Origin: Magicicada septendecula
Lineage: Eukaryota > Arthropoda > Insecta > Hemiptera > Cicadidae
Length of the DNA: 64,000 bases
NCBI GenBank assembly: GCA_034769895.1
Contig: CM068369.1
Location: forward strand, 148,652,574-148,716,573
Direction: 5' to 3'
In this document: one piece after another, positions 48,401 through 62,181 of the stretch
Layout: every line of letters begins with the position of its first letter
How positions within the stretch are numbered: position 1 is the stretch's first letter
Program-made: the position numbers and the translations under genes
Notes under the pieces: generated by a model
The model's database searches: none
Told to the model about the DNA's origin: nothing
What the model saw: the letters and a program-made list of their open reading frames with translations, nothing else

Positions 48401-51316
48401 TGGATTTCCGTGAATATTGAACGAATCCTGATTATACATTACATTCGAGAAATAAAACATGGATATGATTTTTAAAATATTAATATTTAATCTTTCCAAA
48501 ATTAATTCAGTTTAGGAAAAATTGTCATTTCGAGATACACGCTAGCAATAACCGATTCTTTATCTCACGGTCAATAGTAAAAATGAATTAAATATATAAA
48601 GTGTGAACTCTTTTGGCTGCTACGAAAGGTTCCATTAATTAATAACAAACAATACAGAGTACATTACGATATAATAGCTTAATTCTTATGATCTAATGTG
48701 ATATTCAAAATAGTTATTAATGTTGAATAAAGTGGCTTGCAATATTTCGTTTTGTTAGGTGCGCAATGCATTCTGGTTATGGCATGACGTCATAAACATG
48801 ACCGCCTCGTGGTCAGTTATTGTGTATAAAATTGTTCCCAATGTATTTTAATAAAAGATGTTCACTTTGTATTCACTACTTCTTATATACTGTTTTTTCT
48901 TTTTTTTATAAAACGTCCATCAGTGATTAATTATGGTGTGAGTTATTGGTGTTACTAGTGATTGTTCATGTTGGATTACTAAAGTTGTTTGGTTAAGATA
49001 TTTGTAGAATACGTTACAGTTCTTAGTTAGTTTTAGTTTAGGCTTCTTCTTGTTATTCACTTGATATTTTCTTCTTTTCTTACTGGTAGTCGTTCAAATT
49101 TGGTTAGATGACTTTTGTTAATAATTTCATTAATTTTCTGATTTTTTGTTTATAATTTATACTTCTAAATTTGGTTCCTGGTTTTAAAATTTTGTTACAT
49201 AATATTTTTCCGCGAGCACCCCTCAACCGTATTCAATCGCGGTTAACAATCAAGTGTCTAATTTCTTCTTTTTGTCACAGAAACAGACCAAAATTTCTTG
49301 GATTCTGATTGGCCCATCAGGAAAAGTTCAAATGTTACATGACCGAGACCCTTCAATTACATTACACTTTATAATTTGCCTTTAACTTATTATTTTATCA
49401 TTATACAATAATAGTTAATGCTATGGCTATGTGGTTAATAAGAATAAAATTACAAATCATTTGATACTGAACGTGTCCTGGTTTAGTCCTGTAAAATTTA
49501 GTACTTGGTGGATTTTCCATTTATCTTATTAAACAATTTATAATGATGAATGACAGTTAACTATGACCCCTTGAAATAACATTATTTTAAATTGATTTGC
49601 TGCTAAAATGAAACTTTTATAATATAAAACAAAACTCTTAATGATACTCCTTATATTAACAATTATAGTATACTACCTTAACTAATTGCACACTGTTAAA
49701 CAATTGTTTGTGTGATAATTCCTACATCACTATTGTCAATCATGATTGACCACTTCTTAATCTAAATAATAGCACACTTTTCAACTGTAGTTTATGTGAC
49801 TATTATTAGGCCACCTTTTATGTGTTTATTATTACTTATAACACTATAAGTGGTTGTGCCTCTTTTTTCACTTTAGTTTACAACAAGACAGATTTTTATT
49901 GGCCTATTATACATATAGGTCATACACATGTTACATTATGAAATGGTTGTACTCTTTATTGTTTTATTATGTTTATTTGTTTAATGTTTGATTATAGTTT
50001 TTTATGTTATTTTTATTGATTTACTGCCCTATCTTACTTGGTAAAGTCTGGTTACATTTTGTTAGTCATAGTCAAGTCAATGGTTGGTGTTGTTGAGTTA
50101 AAGTTGGTTGATTCATTATCTTCAAAATTTGATGGTTTCTCTTTATTAGTTGTTGATCATAGTGTTTGTTCCATCCCTGAATAGGGCTTCAGCGATTATC
50201 ATTTATAATTATTCTTACAGCGTTCTGTTTCGTTACAATGTATAACTGCGGGCTAGACATAACACCACCATTTTCTGTCTAAGATTTAAATGTAGTTAAA
50301 TTCATATAATTAATATCAACATAACCTAGTGGAAACTAACAGATATTAAAGCAGCACTGGCGATTGAAGAATTGACAATATGCCATTCTCACCCTTGGAG
50401 CGTCAACTCTTACGAATGTATTTGAGTGATGTGTAGTCAACAGACATATAAATGATCCAAACAACAAGCTAGTATGTTGCGGTTGTTAGTATTTATTTAC
50501 TAGCAGGGAAGACTGAGTTTTATAATTAAAACATATACGGACGTTAAGTCTATGAGTGTCGTGCTAAGTCAAGTTGTGTTACTCTCAGGATTGTTGCAAT
50601 ATTTCTGTTGTTTAAAAAGAGAACTTATATAATTTTGTAGGTATATACAGGCTTAAAATAACTTTTTAATGTAGCCACTAATTTTGATAGTAAACTAAAA
50701 TAATATTAATATGTATAAATATAAAATAGTAATGTGCTCTACTATAAAATCTGACGTTTCCTTTCAATTTTAACTATATACTATCCTTTATAATCAAAAT
50801 TTTTGTGTACAGTAGGATTCATAAGTCAGAAAATAGAACGGAATTCAGGAGTGAAGGGAACTGCTATCAAATATTGATTCTGCACTTACCCACCGAATGA
50901 TAGGAGGTAGCGGATGATATTGATGGTGCTAGTACGATACTCGATACTAACCTATTCATACGTAGACAAATACGTCTGTGATATCAATTCCATACCCCCT
51001 CGCGCGCACCCGTGTTTCATCCAGTCAACATTATCCTCAGACGTAAACAAACTGTGCCTCTCGTATTTTCTTATTCTAAATAAGTTTTCGTATACCGACA
51101 TAATATGCAGACTGCGCAACTGAAATAGTAGCCTACTGCTTCTTATGTCGTTTATCACAACATAGTTGCATTTATACGCTACAGAGTATCTTATCTATAA
51201 AAAGCATACTGAATCGAAAATACAATAGCTTATGTTCGTTTACTCATTACGTTGGAAACATATGATGTCTAAATAAATATAAAAAAGACAAATGATATTT
51301 GATGATGAGATTATAT
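42402..51316. other. long spacer without recognised genes
   Basis: About 8.9 kb, mostly AT-rich. GC-richer patches at 42820-43080 and 43490-43850 include possible hairpins (GCTCCC...GGGGAGC near 42975; GGTGGT...ACCACC near 43027) but no coding motif. 46.9-48.0 kb is T-rich on + with the look of a decayed A-rich reverse-strand coding region. I could not identify it. Confidence 0.4.
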
Positions 51317-51847
51317 TGTTACGACGGTCTAACTGATAGAGTGGAAAACAAAATACAAGACACCAATTAAGTCACTAATCACTAGCTTTAATTATCACAA
51401 TTAAACAGTTTGTAATCAACAAGATAGTCTCTTACAACAAATCAATTAAAAATTGTTCACACGCAATAATAATGTCAACTAATATAGTGTCGCACAATTA
51501 TAAAACACACAACACTTCGCTACAATACATCGAACCGGACCGGAATAAATCGTCACTTAAACTAAACTGACCGTCGCTGAATGCCTGTATTTATACCCCG
51601 CTGATATGCCAGAATAATTTGTCGCTTTGGATGACGTTTAAACAAACAGGCGCTCTCAAGAATCAGTAGAAACAGTGTCCTTGAACACACTGCGCTGAGA
51701 GGTACGGTCTGGTCGATAGTTGTCGCGTAATTGTCTTTCATTTCAAAGTAGCAGCAATATGTACGCACACAAACATTACAGCTGGAATAGGCGAGATATT
51801 TTTAGAACGTTCCGTATTACGTAACACTTTATCCGTATTACGTAACA
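51317..51847 (-). mobile_element. solo LTR F2 (gypsy type) with ATAT target duplication
   Basis: 531 bases. On the reverse strand it starts TGTTACGTAATACGGATAAA and ends CCGTCGTAACA, so the ends are TGTTAC...GTAACA. ATAT lies directly on both sides (51313-51316 and 51848-51851). A TATA box, GGGGTATAAATACAGG, lies near 51600, and a TTAATTAAAG-type signal stretch follows. GTATTACGTAACA is present twice at its start. F1 and F3 are relatives. Confidence 0.8.
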
Positions 51848-52925
<1,078 letters not shown>

Positions 52926-52929
52926 TTAT

Positions 52930-54300
52930 CCCAAAGACCGTGCTCAGAAGATTACCAACATTACCAGCAGAAAGAAAGAACAGAACGAAAGTGAAAATGT
53001 TTAAGTCATCAGTATAGATTTCTTAGCAGATGGTCCGACGACAAAAGCTTTCCAACAAAAACAGATGGCTGACGAAGATATTTGGCCGATCTTAACAGCA
53101 AAACAAGAGCTTGTTTTCCTGTTTGGCAAGATATTTGACATGGTTCCGAAGTTCTGAAGAGCTGCTTGGCACAATGGAAATCTCTGACCTTAGAGAACGG
53201 ATTGCTGAAAAGGTTTTGGAAAAGTGCAGGTGGACGAGATGTGGAATGCAGCTGACAGTTCCTCAAAGTAAAATGCACTCTATTTTGATATCAGTAAAAC
53301 AATTGATAAAATATGGGAACGATTCTACTCATGTTCGTGACGATGCAGAGGAATGGTGTTGGACCTGTGAAATATGCGATGCAAGCGAAGGTTCACAAAC
53401 AAGAAGCAGTGAGACAGTTAATCATTGGACTGCTAATCGGGAGAATTGCCGTCAACATTCCTGGACCTTTCCTAGTTAATGACTATACAAACCGGTGCAT
53501 CTTGGTTGTAGGTTTTGGTGGTTTACCGGTATTATTTTACTAAGTGAATGGAACTTATAAATTCCAATTGAGGAGGTTTCCACTGTGCCAAAGGCGTTAG
53601 TTTACAACTTCTATTCCCGTTATGAAATCCCTATTGAAACCCATTCGGATCAAGGGAGGAATTTTGAGCCCGTAGTTTTTAAAGAATTATGTTAGCTACT
53701 TGGTATTCGAAACACTTCCCCATCCTCAGTGCGACGGAATGGTTGAGAGTTTCAATAGGACACTTGAGTAGTATCAATCAAAGGTTGTTGACGAGAAACA
53801 AACAGACTGGAACCAGCGTATAACATTATTCCTAATGGCGAATAGGTCATCAGTATACAACACAACCGGCATGACTCTAGCAAAACTAGTTCTTGGTTGG
53901 GATATTCGTGTTCCTGGGGACTTGATGTTCGGATCACCCGAAACTCAATTTCAAGGGCCGCAGAATTATTCTTCGTAATTAGAGAACCAACTGGGACAAA
54001 TGAATCGTTTGATACGAGGAGTGCTGAAGATACCTAGTGACAAAATAAAAGCGCGGTATGACATTTGCAGCAATACTGTGGGTTTTGAAGGAAACTAGAT
54101 TTGGTTACACAAATCAAAGCACCGTCGTGGTCGAAACAGTAGGGACAGTGGGAATTCAAGGTCATCGACTTAGACCGGCTGGCAAAGCATTACTGCAGAG
54201 ACGTTTTGCTAGTTTGAGACGAATAGGATTAAGGACAGTGTTATGTTGAGATGAAAGACAACGAAGTGTCACGCGGAGCATCAGTCGAAGCTGTTCCAGA
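52930..54300 (+). pseudogene. pol: Ty3/gypsy integrase, heavily frameshifted
   Basis: The + strand in shifting frames encodes the end of RNase H and linker (WKSLTLENGLLKRFWKSAG near 53180), the zinc-binding domain (DDAEEWCWTCEICDASEGSQ near 53340), RIAVNIPGPFLVNDYTNRCI at 53450 (first Asp replaced), HPQCDGMVESFNRTLE near 53730 (the Glu of the triad), then LFLMANRSSVYNTTGMTLAK, LVLGWDIRVPGDLMFGS, LIRGVLKIPSDKIKARYDI and a WLHKSKHRRGR-like tail with VIDLDRL. This order is that of gypsy integrase with its C-terminal extension. It is a different lineage from A and C. LTR F3 follows on the same strand. Confidence 0.8.
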
Positions 54301-54447
54301 CGGCACGCTATCGGCACATTGCACTAAGGTCGTGCACTGACCTAGCTTATGGTGAATACCAGGCGGTTATAACAACTCAACTATTCTCGATTCTCAATTA
54401 ATAAAGTTGTGTTAGTGGTTATAATCACAAACATAATTAACACTGTT

Positions 54448-54589
54448 TCACACCATTATAGAAAATTTATTCCGATTAGCGCTTTCAAGCTTCACAGGTC
54501 ATCATCAGATCGGAAATTTTTTTCCAGTCTGATGATGAGCTGTGAAGCTTGAAAGCGCTAATAGGAATAATATTTCTATAGTGGTGTGC
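54448..54589. mobile_element. 142-bp foldback element with 9-bp flanking repeat
   Basis: Two arms of about 67 bases form an inverted repeat around an 8-base loop. Each arm carries CACACCAYTATAGAAA at its outer end and TTAGCGCTTTCAAGCTTCAC inside. AACACTGTT flanks both sides (54439-54447 and 54590-54598). It sits at the start of LTR F3. It could be a MITE-like foldback (9-bp duplications are typical of Mutator-like elements). The flanking word is itself nearly palindromic, so the duplication is not beyond doubt. Confidence 0.75.
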
Positions 54590-54594
54590 AACAC

Positions 54595-54965
54595 TGTTAG
54601 TTCTGTTTATTCTCGATTCGTGGGCCGGAAGTGGTAGATTTCTCTTGAACCTCTGCAGGATATATATAAATGTCAGCGGCTATATTAGCAGTTCTGTTAA
54701 ACCTGGCGATTTTAGAAGCGCAGATAAAGTGATTGTTGCGGTTTAGTGGAAAGTGATTATTGTGCTAATTAATGCGAAACTGTAAAAAGTTGATATTTTT
54801 GTGTGTGTGTGTTGGACAAGTTTAAGTTGAATTGTTGTAGAAGAGTGCTTTGTGGATTTATAACTGTTGTTTGCGTCTAATCAAAGTTTGCAAATACAGA
54901 CTTCATTAGTGTCAGTTATTCTGTTTCCACTGTACAACACGACGATCTGAGTCATGACTGTAACA
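54595..54965 (+). repeat. LTR F3, probable 3' LTR of the integrase-bearing gypsy element
   Basis: Same strand and downstream of the integrase. It has ATATATAAATG near 54664 as a TATA box, AAAGTGATTATTGTG, ACTTCATTAGTGTCAG, TTTCCACTGTACAAC and ACGACGATC, and ends TGTAACA. It matches F1 and F2. The true start may lie before the foldback, since ATTCTCGATTC occurs on both sides of it. Confidence 0.7.
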
Positions 54966-55299
54966 ATACTTACATTTTAATTAAGGATTAATATATATCT
55001 GGTTGTTAAAAATAATAGTAGGCTACGTTATCCTGTAAACGCACTCATAGTGGCTTATATGTAACGAACCTTTTTTACACTTAGATAATATAAAGCCACA
55101 TAAGACTTTTGGTAATCATTTTGCTACAACTCAAGGAAACAATTATTAACACTCCAAACTGTTTCAAATAAAGCGATTTCTATGCTGTAATAGGAAAAAT
55201 AGAAAACTCATGAACACAAAAACTTAATTTCTAATGATCAAATACATTTGAACTTAAGTTTGTATTGTCCGAAGTATTTCATCACGTTTAGTTGTAAAC
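54966..55299. other. AT-rich spacer
   Basis: Nothing recognised. Confidence 0.5.
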
Positions 55300-55560
55300 A
55301 TTAACTTTCTGTGTACAAATACAATCTGAAGGGTTGAATTCAATAACGGACTGCCGTGAGACGTTGGTATTCCCACAGCTCGCGTGACGTGTACCCAGTA
55401 AATTGGCTTTATGTCTGACGAACCTAATACTGCAGCGACTTTACTGTTGTCTGGCTCGTTTACTGCTTTGTTGTCTGTGATGGAAAGTAATTGTCTGAAT
55501 CACAAATCTTAGAATTCTAACCCTTTTTACCGACTTGTGACTCTTTCCTTCGCATTACTT
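55300..55560 (+). repeat. dispersed repeat, copy 2
   Basis: Partner of 19430-19700 (see there). AT-rich similarity may continue to about 55740, where a GC-richer block starts. Confidence 0.75.
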
Positions 55561-55739
55561 CTGATCAGAAATAAATTATTTAAATTAAATACAAGATAAC
55601 ACACTAATTATTACACAAATTATAAAAAATATTGTTTTTATACTTATATGTATAGTAATTAATTTTATTATGATTATACAACTTTATAATTATTAAAATA
55701 TGATTATTTATATTTTAAAATAATTTTATTTAATTGGCG

Positions 55740-56340
55740 TTCCTCCGAAACGAGCCCCTTGTGCCGAGGCACATTTTAAATTGTAATACCTCGGCCTGAA
55801 TTTAATTTAAACCGCCGCCACCGTGAGTTGTTTTTAAATTTGTCAGTGCGCTATGCTTGCTGGATCGTGGGTCAAGGTCGCCGTGGCAGCGGCGCCGACT
55901 ATCGATATTACGTGCAACAAAGAAATTTAGTAAACTATATCAGCTGTTTTCCGTGACCTTGCAATTCGCTACGGTTAGCTGTGCTCTGTGCACAGGAGTT
56001 TCCTTCTCATTTCTACCCTATTCTTCTGATGTGAACAACTGGTCCGGCGGTGATGCTAACTATCTTTTTCATGCATTCGTGAAGCGCTAAAGCGTCTCAG
56101 GGTCCTCGCTCACTAGCCAAGAGTGACGGAGTCCAATGTGGAAAACTAGATCTTCTCAACCGGCACAGCAACACACCTAGCTCCATCGCCGTCGGGCCGA
56201 CAGAGAAATGGATGATTTCAGATCAAATTCACATCAACCCAGCTGAAGAGGAATTCTGCAACACAGTTTAACACCCTCGTCTTGCGTACATCATCTACCT
56301 TCAGATCACAGGCGGGATCAAACTAGTTAATTATTTAAAA
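55740..56340. other. GC-richer block of unknown nature
   Basis: No recognised domain. It contains a CCGAGG...CCTCGG stem (about 55763-55793) and a 77-codon + frame (55857-56090) without features. Possibly the untranslated leader of an unidentified element. Confidence 0.3.
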
Positions 56341-56905
56341 CACAACTTAGAGACAGCAGTGGGCACCCGTGATGTTAAAAAGAGACATTTCGTTAGACGA
56401 ATTCGCCGCATGCGAATCAGTTATTCACGTTGTTGATTGTTGACTATAATTCATTTAACTTGCATTGCATCAGTACTTAATCTAAATACCAATTGAATAC
56501 AAGTATATTACCGTCTGAAAAGGCGTGTTCACAGCTCAATATTTAAAACTTAATTAGAGAAGGTCTTGCACAGTCAAGTCTGGCTCTGCCATTATGCAGT
56601 GGTTGTAGTCATACTACTCTAGTAGGTTCTGTTTAAATGCAGTTGATCATGGATATGTAAATGGATCCTTAATGTAATTGTTAAAAATATGTGTGATGAA
56701 TTGCGTAGTAATTGCAAGCTGTAATTAAATTTTGTGAAGGTGTCTTATACATGCACTTTTAGAAATGATTGTATCAGCTGAGGTCATGTTCATGCAAGAC
56801 TTACTTTGTTCTTTATTTTTTAATGTTTTGTCTATATTGTACGAAGGGTCTATAACAATTTAATAATTTATTAACGCATGGATTTATGTATTTCTATATA
56901 TATAT

Positions 56906-58114
56906 TGCAACGGAACACAGGATGATAAGCTATGTTGTTTTTATCAGAGCACATGGATGACGAGCATTTTCATGTTTAAATTGGTTTTATGTAATACTTT
57001 GTCTTTTAGCCATAAGTTTTGTATTTAGCAATGAATAAGCATTTAGGGTATACCAAATTCTCCGTAAAAAGGTATTCTTTATTGTCATGTATTTTTTGAG
57101 TGAGTTTGTGCGCGTGTGCGGGTGTGATAACGTGTGATCGCTATATCTTCCGCGGTAATTAACCGATCGACGTGAAAATTGACAATGAATTGTTTATGTA
57201 AATAGCTTCAATTTATGTGTACTCTATGGTTCATAACTATTTTAGAAATATGGTTTTTTGAGTAGGAAAAACTCAATTTGAAACATTTATTATTAAGAGC
57301 GTCATAAAAATTGGTAGATAATTCAATGCAAGTTAGTGCATATTTATACAAACTCTTTCTGAAAAAGTTGATATCTGTTGATTCCATCAATCATGTGACT
57401 TGGGTTTAGCCAATCGGAATACACTAAATTCAGTAACATTCATTCTTTGTAGAGTAAAGATCGACACAGTCTGTCTGTAGAAGTTACAAGGTGAAGTTGT
57501 GCTCGTGCGTGAGAGAGTTTTTCTCGAGCGAACATAGAAAAGTATAACTTAACATAATCCTTGGTATTTGGTACGAAGTTCTGCGTACAGAGCCGAGTGG
57601 GTCAATTATTTATATAGAATTATAATATAGTATAGTGCTTTTCGTGTAAGTTTAAGATATCCGTTTAGCGAATTTAAAGACACTTCAAGATAACGTGGAA
57701 GGTGTACGACTAATACACCTTTTATTAAATTGATACCCATATTCACCTGAGATTGATAAAATGTACATATCAATTAATAATAAACTGTTCTAGAAAATAA
57801 TAAGCATTGTGTGTTTAATATATTTGAGAAGAGGACGACAAGACGAAGAGGACGCCAGGACGGGACTGGATGTAGGAAGCGGAGGATTGCACGTACGAGG
57901 TCGTAGCCTCAATCAAGTAAAACCGATATATTATCGAACATTATAAACTTTATTGCAAATTACAATACATGACAATTATAGTACAATATACCTCTTTAAA
58001 AATTATATTTGTGTGTATAATAAATAATTGTTCATCTCCTCCATAATAGACTTGTTTGTGATTTGTACACACTCACTATGTCCTTATTAGTATAATAAAA
58101 TTTGATCTGTTGCA
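56906..58114 (+). mobile_element. solo LTR D of the A/C lineage
   Basis: 1209 bases, from TGCAACGGAACACAGGATG to ATCTGTTGCA. AT dinucleotides flank both sides (to 56905; ATATAT at 58115-58120). Blocks shared with A and C include CATAAGTTTTG, the GTGCGCGTGTGCGGGTGTGA stretch and a CCAATCGGAA box near 57410. No internal coding follows, so it is a solo LTR formed by recombination between two LTRs. Confidence 0.8.
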
Positions 58115-58330
58115 ATATATTTGATGATGTAACGAAATATTCAGAGCAACTATTACTTATGAATTTTTTTTATAGAGTTTGGTGATGTAATGAAATAGCC
58201 AGAGCTACTATGACAACACTATTTAATTGTATAGCTCAATTATTTGAGCAGGTTGTTAATATGACTTCAAATATATACCTATATATTTGGTGATGTTCTG
58301 AAGTGCTGTAACTTATTATCGCACATGTAA
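58115..58330 (+). repeat. diverged tandem repeats beside LTR D
   Basis: Three copies of a TTTGRTGATGTAAYGAAAT-like unit with following AGAGCTACTAT, starting near 58119, 58180 and 58289. Spacing is uneven (about 60 and 109). Confidence 0.5.
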
Positions 58331-58649
58331 AGATTTGCTTATGAAACACTAATAAAAACTGTTGATGTTGAAACATCGTTTTAATTGCAAGTTCTGTCAC
58401 CATGGGCCCCGCATATTTTATCTTCCGTCTAGACTTATGGTCTAGTTTTAAAATTTAAGTGACGCCCCTCAAAAAAAAAGTACAAAATTTTCTACACAAA
58501 AATGAAAAAAGGAGGGGTGGCGTTTCGCCCTTAGGACAGGTTCAGCTTTTAAGTAACTTGGGTTGTAAAATTTAACGTGGATCTTGACAGCGATTTCTAA
58601 AATAAAATTAATAAGTTTGGTGACAGTTGTGGTGTAATAAATTGGCACT

Positions 58650-59010
58650 TTGAACACAAAACAGGAAGGGACATAGGAATTAAGATGTATAAAACAATCG
58701 TAATGCTAATATTACTTCATAGAAGTGAGTCATGGGTTCTTACTAGGAGAGAAGAAAACCACATACAGGCAGTAGAGATGAAGTTCCTTAGAGCTATGAG
58801 GATGTGGAAAAGAAGACGGGAAAAGGCGGACATAACCAAATTGCAAAATACAGTTTGCTGGACAAAATAACATAAAATAGAAGAATCAGGGTGGATCACA
58901 TGAACAGATGAACCCAGCCAGACTTCCAGCCCAAGTCTGGCGTTATATACCATTAAGAAGAAGACGTGATGGAAGGCCAAGGAAGTAATGGATACTGAAC
59001 CAGCCAATTT
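58650..59010 (+). pseudogene. non-LTR retrotransposon, C-terminal end of the RT protein
   Basis: The + strand encodes KMYKTIVMLILLHRSESWVL, TRREENHIQAVEMKFLRAMR and MWKRRREKADITKLQN, then with stops a WxxH-like region, RLPAQVWRYIPLRRR and RRDGRPRK. This is the characteristic post-RT tail of CR1/RTE-like insect LINEs (KxYKTxxxPxLLYGSExW, EMKFLR, GRPRxxW). Truncated on both sides. It may belong to the same broad family as 21000-21460 and 34640-35085. Confidence 0.75.
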
Positions 59011-59674
59011 ATGCCTAATACTTGGAGTGCAGAAGACATAAAGTATACACGAAGAATTGTCGGAAATATGACGTTTCAACGTCGTATTATCAAGTGCTTA
59101 CATACTATAATCATGAAGTGCTTAGTAACTCAAATCCCCCCCCCAAAAAAAAACATAAATGGTCGTTAGAACAGATTTACGTACAAATACGCGAGATAAT
59201 TAAAAGTTGCCTATAATACAGCAACAACGTTTACGGAATACATCCTGTTATAAATGAAGCACTGAGTAGTATCCATTAGTTTAAAACAAAATTCAAAACA
59301 TCAAAGCACTACTTCCGCTTAAAATAAACCTTTTGCGGTATTTGTAACACAAATATATTTGTAAGATAAGATAAAACAAATGCAATGCTGAATATTCAAA
59401 AAATTTTTATTGAACATTTTGAGAATAAAAATACTCACGTACTTTCTGGCATTTTTAAGCTGTAATGTTTCAGCTAAAAGTATTAGTTATTCTTAATTTA
59501 AATCTAACTAATATTACTATATTAACTCAGTGTTCTATTATTTCATAAAAATTACATTAAAAATGAAAGACGAAAACAATAGTTGTCGGTTTTGATTCAC
59601 AGATGCAATACTGTAATTTTGTTGTTAGAAACCAGGTAATATTCCTTCTCATAGTTTTACTTCTTCAATAAAGT
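59011..59674. other. AT-rich spacer
   Basis: Nothing recognised. Confidence 0.5.
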
Positions 59675-59767
59675 CTCTGTCTGTCTTTATGTCTGTCTGT
59701 CTGTCTATCTCTATATCTATCTCTGTCTGCCTGTCTGTTTTTGCCTGTCTGTCTGTCTCTGTCTCAC

Positions 59768-59819
<52 letters not shown>

Positions 59820-59820
59820 G

Positions 59821-59917
<97 letters not shown>
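59675..59917. repeat. (CTGT)n/(CT)n microsatellite
   Basis: About 160 bases of CTGT-type repeats with interruptions, then about 41 CT units. Pyrimidine-rich on the + strand. Confidence 0.95.
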
Positions 59918-59919
<2 letters not shown>

Positions 59920-60134
59920 GAAGAAGTGTTGATTACGTTACTTGTGCGGGTTCATATTCGTTGTACATAGTTGTTAGTCATCAGATGTAGACACTAAAGA
60001 CACACGCGCGCGCACACACATACACACATATCCTGGGCGGTAAGTTCTTGTTCTTGACGTTGTCTGTTGTAAAGGCGCATACAATTATGGCAGCATTACA
60101 TACCGTTTGACGTCGAGGTTACTACGACTGTACC

Positions 60135-60260
60135 TGCTGCGGATACCGCAACTGGCGGCTGGCGGCTGGCGACGCGTTGTACTAGCCATGCAACCACCAC
60201 ACTAAGCACAAAAGCCGCGCGGTATGCCTTGGTCCTTTACGGACTGCTGAGCAGAGGTTT
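60135..60260 (+). mobile_element. 5'-truncated SINE copy
   Basis: Matches the 3' half of the complete SINE at 63640-63889 in the opposite orientation: GGATACCGCAACTGGCGG, CTAGCCATGCAACC, GCCGCGCGGTATGCCTTGGT, CCTTTACGGACTGCTGAGC. The tRNA-like head is missing. It has a small CTGGCGG duplication. Confidence 0.8.
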
Positions 60261-61102
60261 TCTTTTACTATGACCACAACGTTATGATTGGTTACCACTG
60301 TTCTGTTGGACCATGACATTACAAGCATCAAGAGCAAAATCTAAATAACACGGTTATAAAATTATAAAATTCTTTTCAACCGTAGGCCTACCTATTATTT
60401 TCATAGACCCCACTTCATCTTTCTCTCTCCGCTTGTTTTAATTCTGAGAAATTAATTTGTTATTAATGTATTCGTCTTATTGGAGGCAATTTAAAAGAAA
60501 GTTTACTAAAGCAAGCATTAGGTGATCTATGTTTAATAAATAATTAAAACTGTTTTATTTTACTCATGAAATGTAAAAAATACCTACTTTATTAATATGA
60601 CTCCATCTTGACACGCTTCTGAACTGAGTACCCGTTTTAGCTTTCATAAAATTGTTTCACAATATTGTTAAGACAATACGCCTCTATAAAACGATAAATC
60701 CGTATGTAGTTTCTTGCGGGCGCGCGCGCATGTGTGTTTTGTTTTTCCAAGCATTGTATATACGTGAGCTGAAGTTTGAAGCAGGTATGTTAATAGACTT
60801 GTTTATTCATAAAACCAACTGTCCTGTTTTTATGTAGACTAACGAATTCCTCAGTCTCTGACTCATATTCCATTTTGACTTGTTACGCTGGTATAAAGGG
60901 TTTAGACGTTTCCTTCCTCTGATTAACGGAAGGAGGCGCACAGCTAGAAACACTGTCGGTTAAATCAAGTGACAAATTTAGTACAATGGATACACATGTG
61001 ATGATAGATCACAAACTGTGCTAATTCACATGTGTACGTTAAAAACATGGAAATTCAATTCACAAAAACAGGGATCGTACGTATGCATATGTATTTGTTC
61101 TT
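60261..61102. other. spacer
   Basis: Nothing recognised. Confidence 0.5.
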
Positions 61103-61241
<139 letters not shown>

Positions 61242-61511
61242 TGCGGGACGAAGGGCATGCCCGTCGCCGCTGTTGTTCGCGCCCCGAATTTTTTTTATAA
61301 AGCTCCCGCTGCGGGGACCACGATACTCTGGATTCCTAGATGTGACCTGCTTTCGGCTGTTCGTGTGTGTGGCGGAGGGGTGTGCGCGAGTGGGAGATTG
61401 TAGGTTTTGGCAACCCAGTATCGTCGATTCTTGTTCTCCAGGAGTTATAAGCTTGGAATTATAATTTCCTTTATACGTTTGGCAGCCTTCATTGTCTCCT
61501 GTTGTGTGTGT

Positions 61512-61514
<3 letters not shown>

Positions 61515-61582
<68 letters not shown>
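61515..61582. repeat. (GA)n microsatellite
   Basis: About 34 GA units. The 270 bases between this and the previous array are GC-rich and without a recognised gene. Confidence 0.95.
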
Positions 61583-61587
<5 letters not shown>

Positions 61588-62181
61588 CGTATGTGCGCGC
61601 TCACGCGTGAATAAAGCTTATGGATTTTTAAATGCAAATTTTAGTATTATCTCCTTAGATTTGAGTCAGCAGTCATGTGACAGAATATTAATTTTGAAAT
61701 AAGGTTGACTGCATTTCGCAGATACATTGTTTGGACGTATGAACATCACCAAAGCCAAAATGGCTGTACAATCTCTTTATCAAGGCACCGAAGCGTGAGT
61801 ATACACTGAGTGTTAACTAAACATTTGTGTTTGCTAGCTTGGAAATGAGTAGATTTCACTTTACTCGTTCACACTTTTTGCTTCAAAGTGCAGTGTCAAC
61901 TTTCAGGCCAACACTTTACAATTCAAGTGCTACCTGTACTAAAAGCTATTTGAATAATTATCAACGATTCAGCGATGACGTAACATTTTGCTGACAACGC
62001 ATAGTAAATATTCCGGCCCAGTACTCCAAGCGTGTGCATGTGTAGTAGCCTTTTTCTTTTTCAAGCTGCTACTGTATATATTACACTGATTTTTTGGCTA
62101 CCACTGTTGCCTACTGCTACCACAAATACTATCGACAACAACGTCACTCACTAACACTACTACGAAAAAACATATATATCC
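61583..62181. other. spacer
   Basis: Nothing recognised. Confidence 0.5.

Noticed and set aside
48770-48800. TGACGTCA element as a host promoter
   Set aside because: An 8-base palindrome alone in AT-rich DNA, with no gene start nearby.
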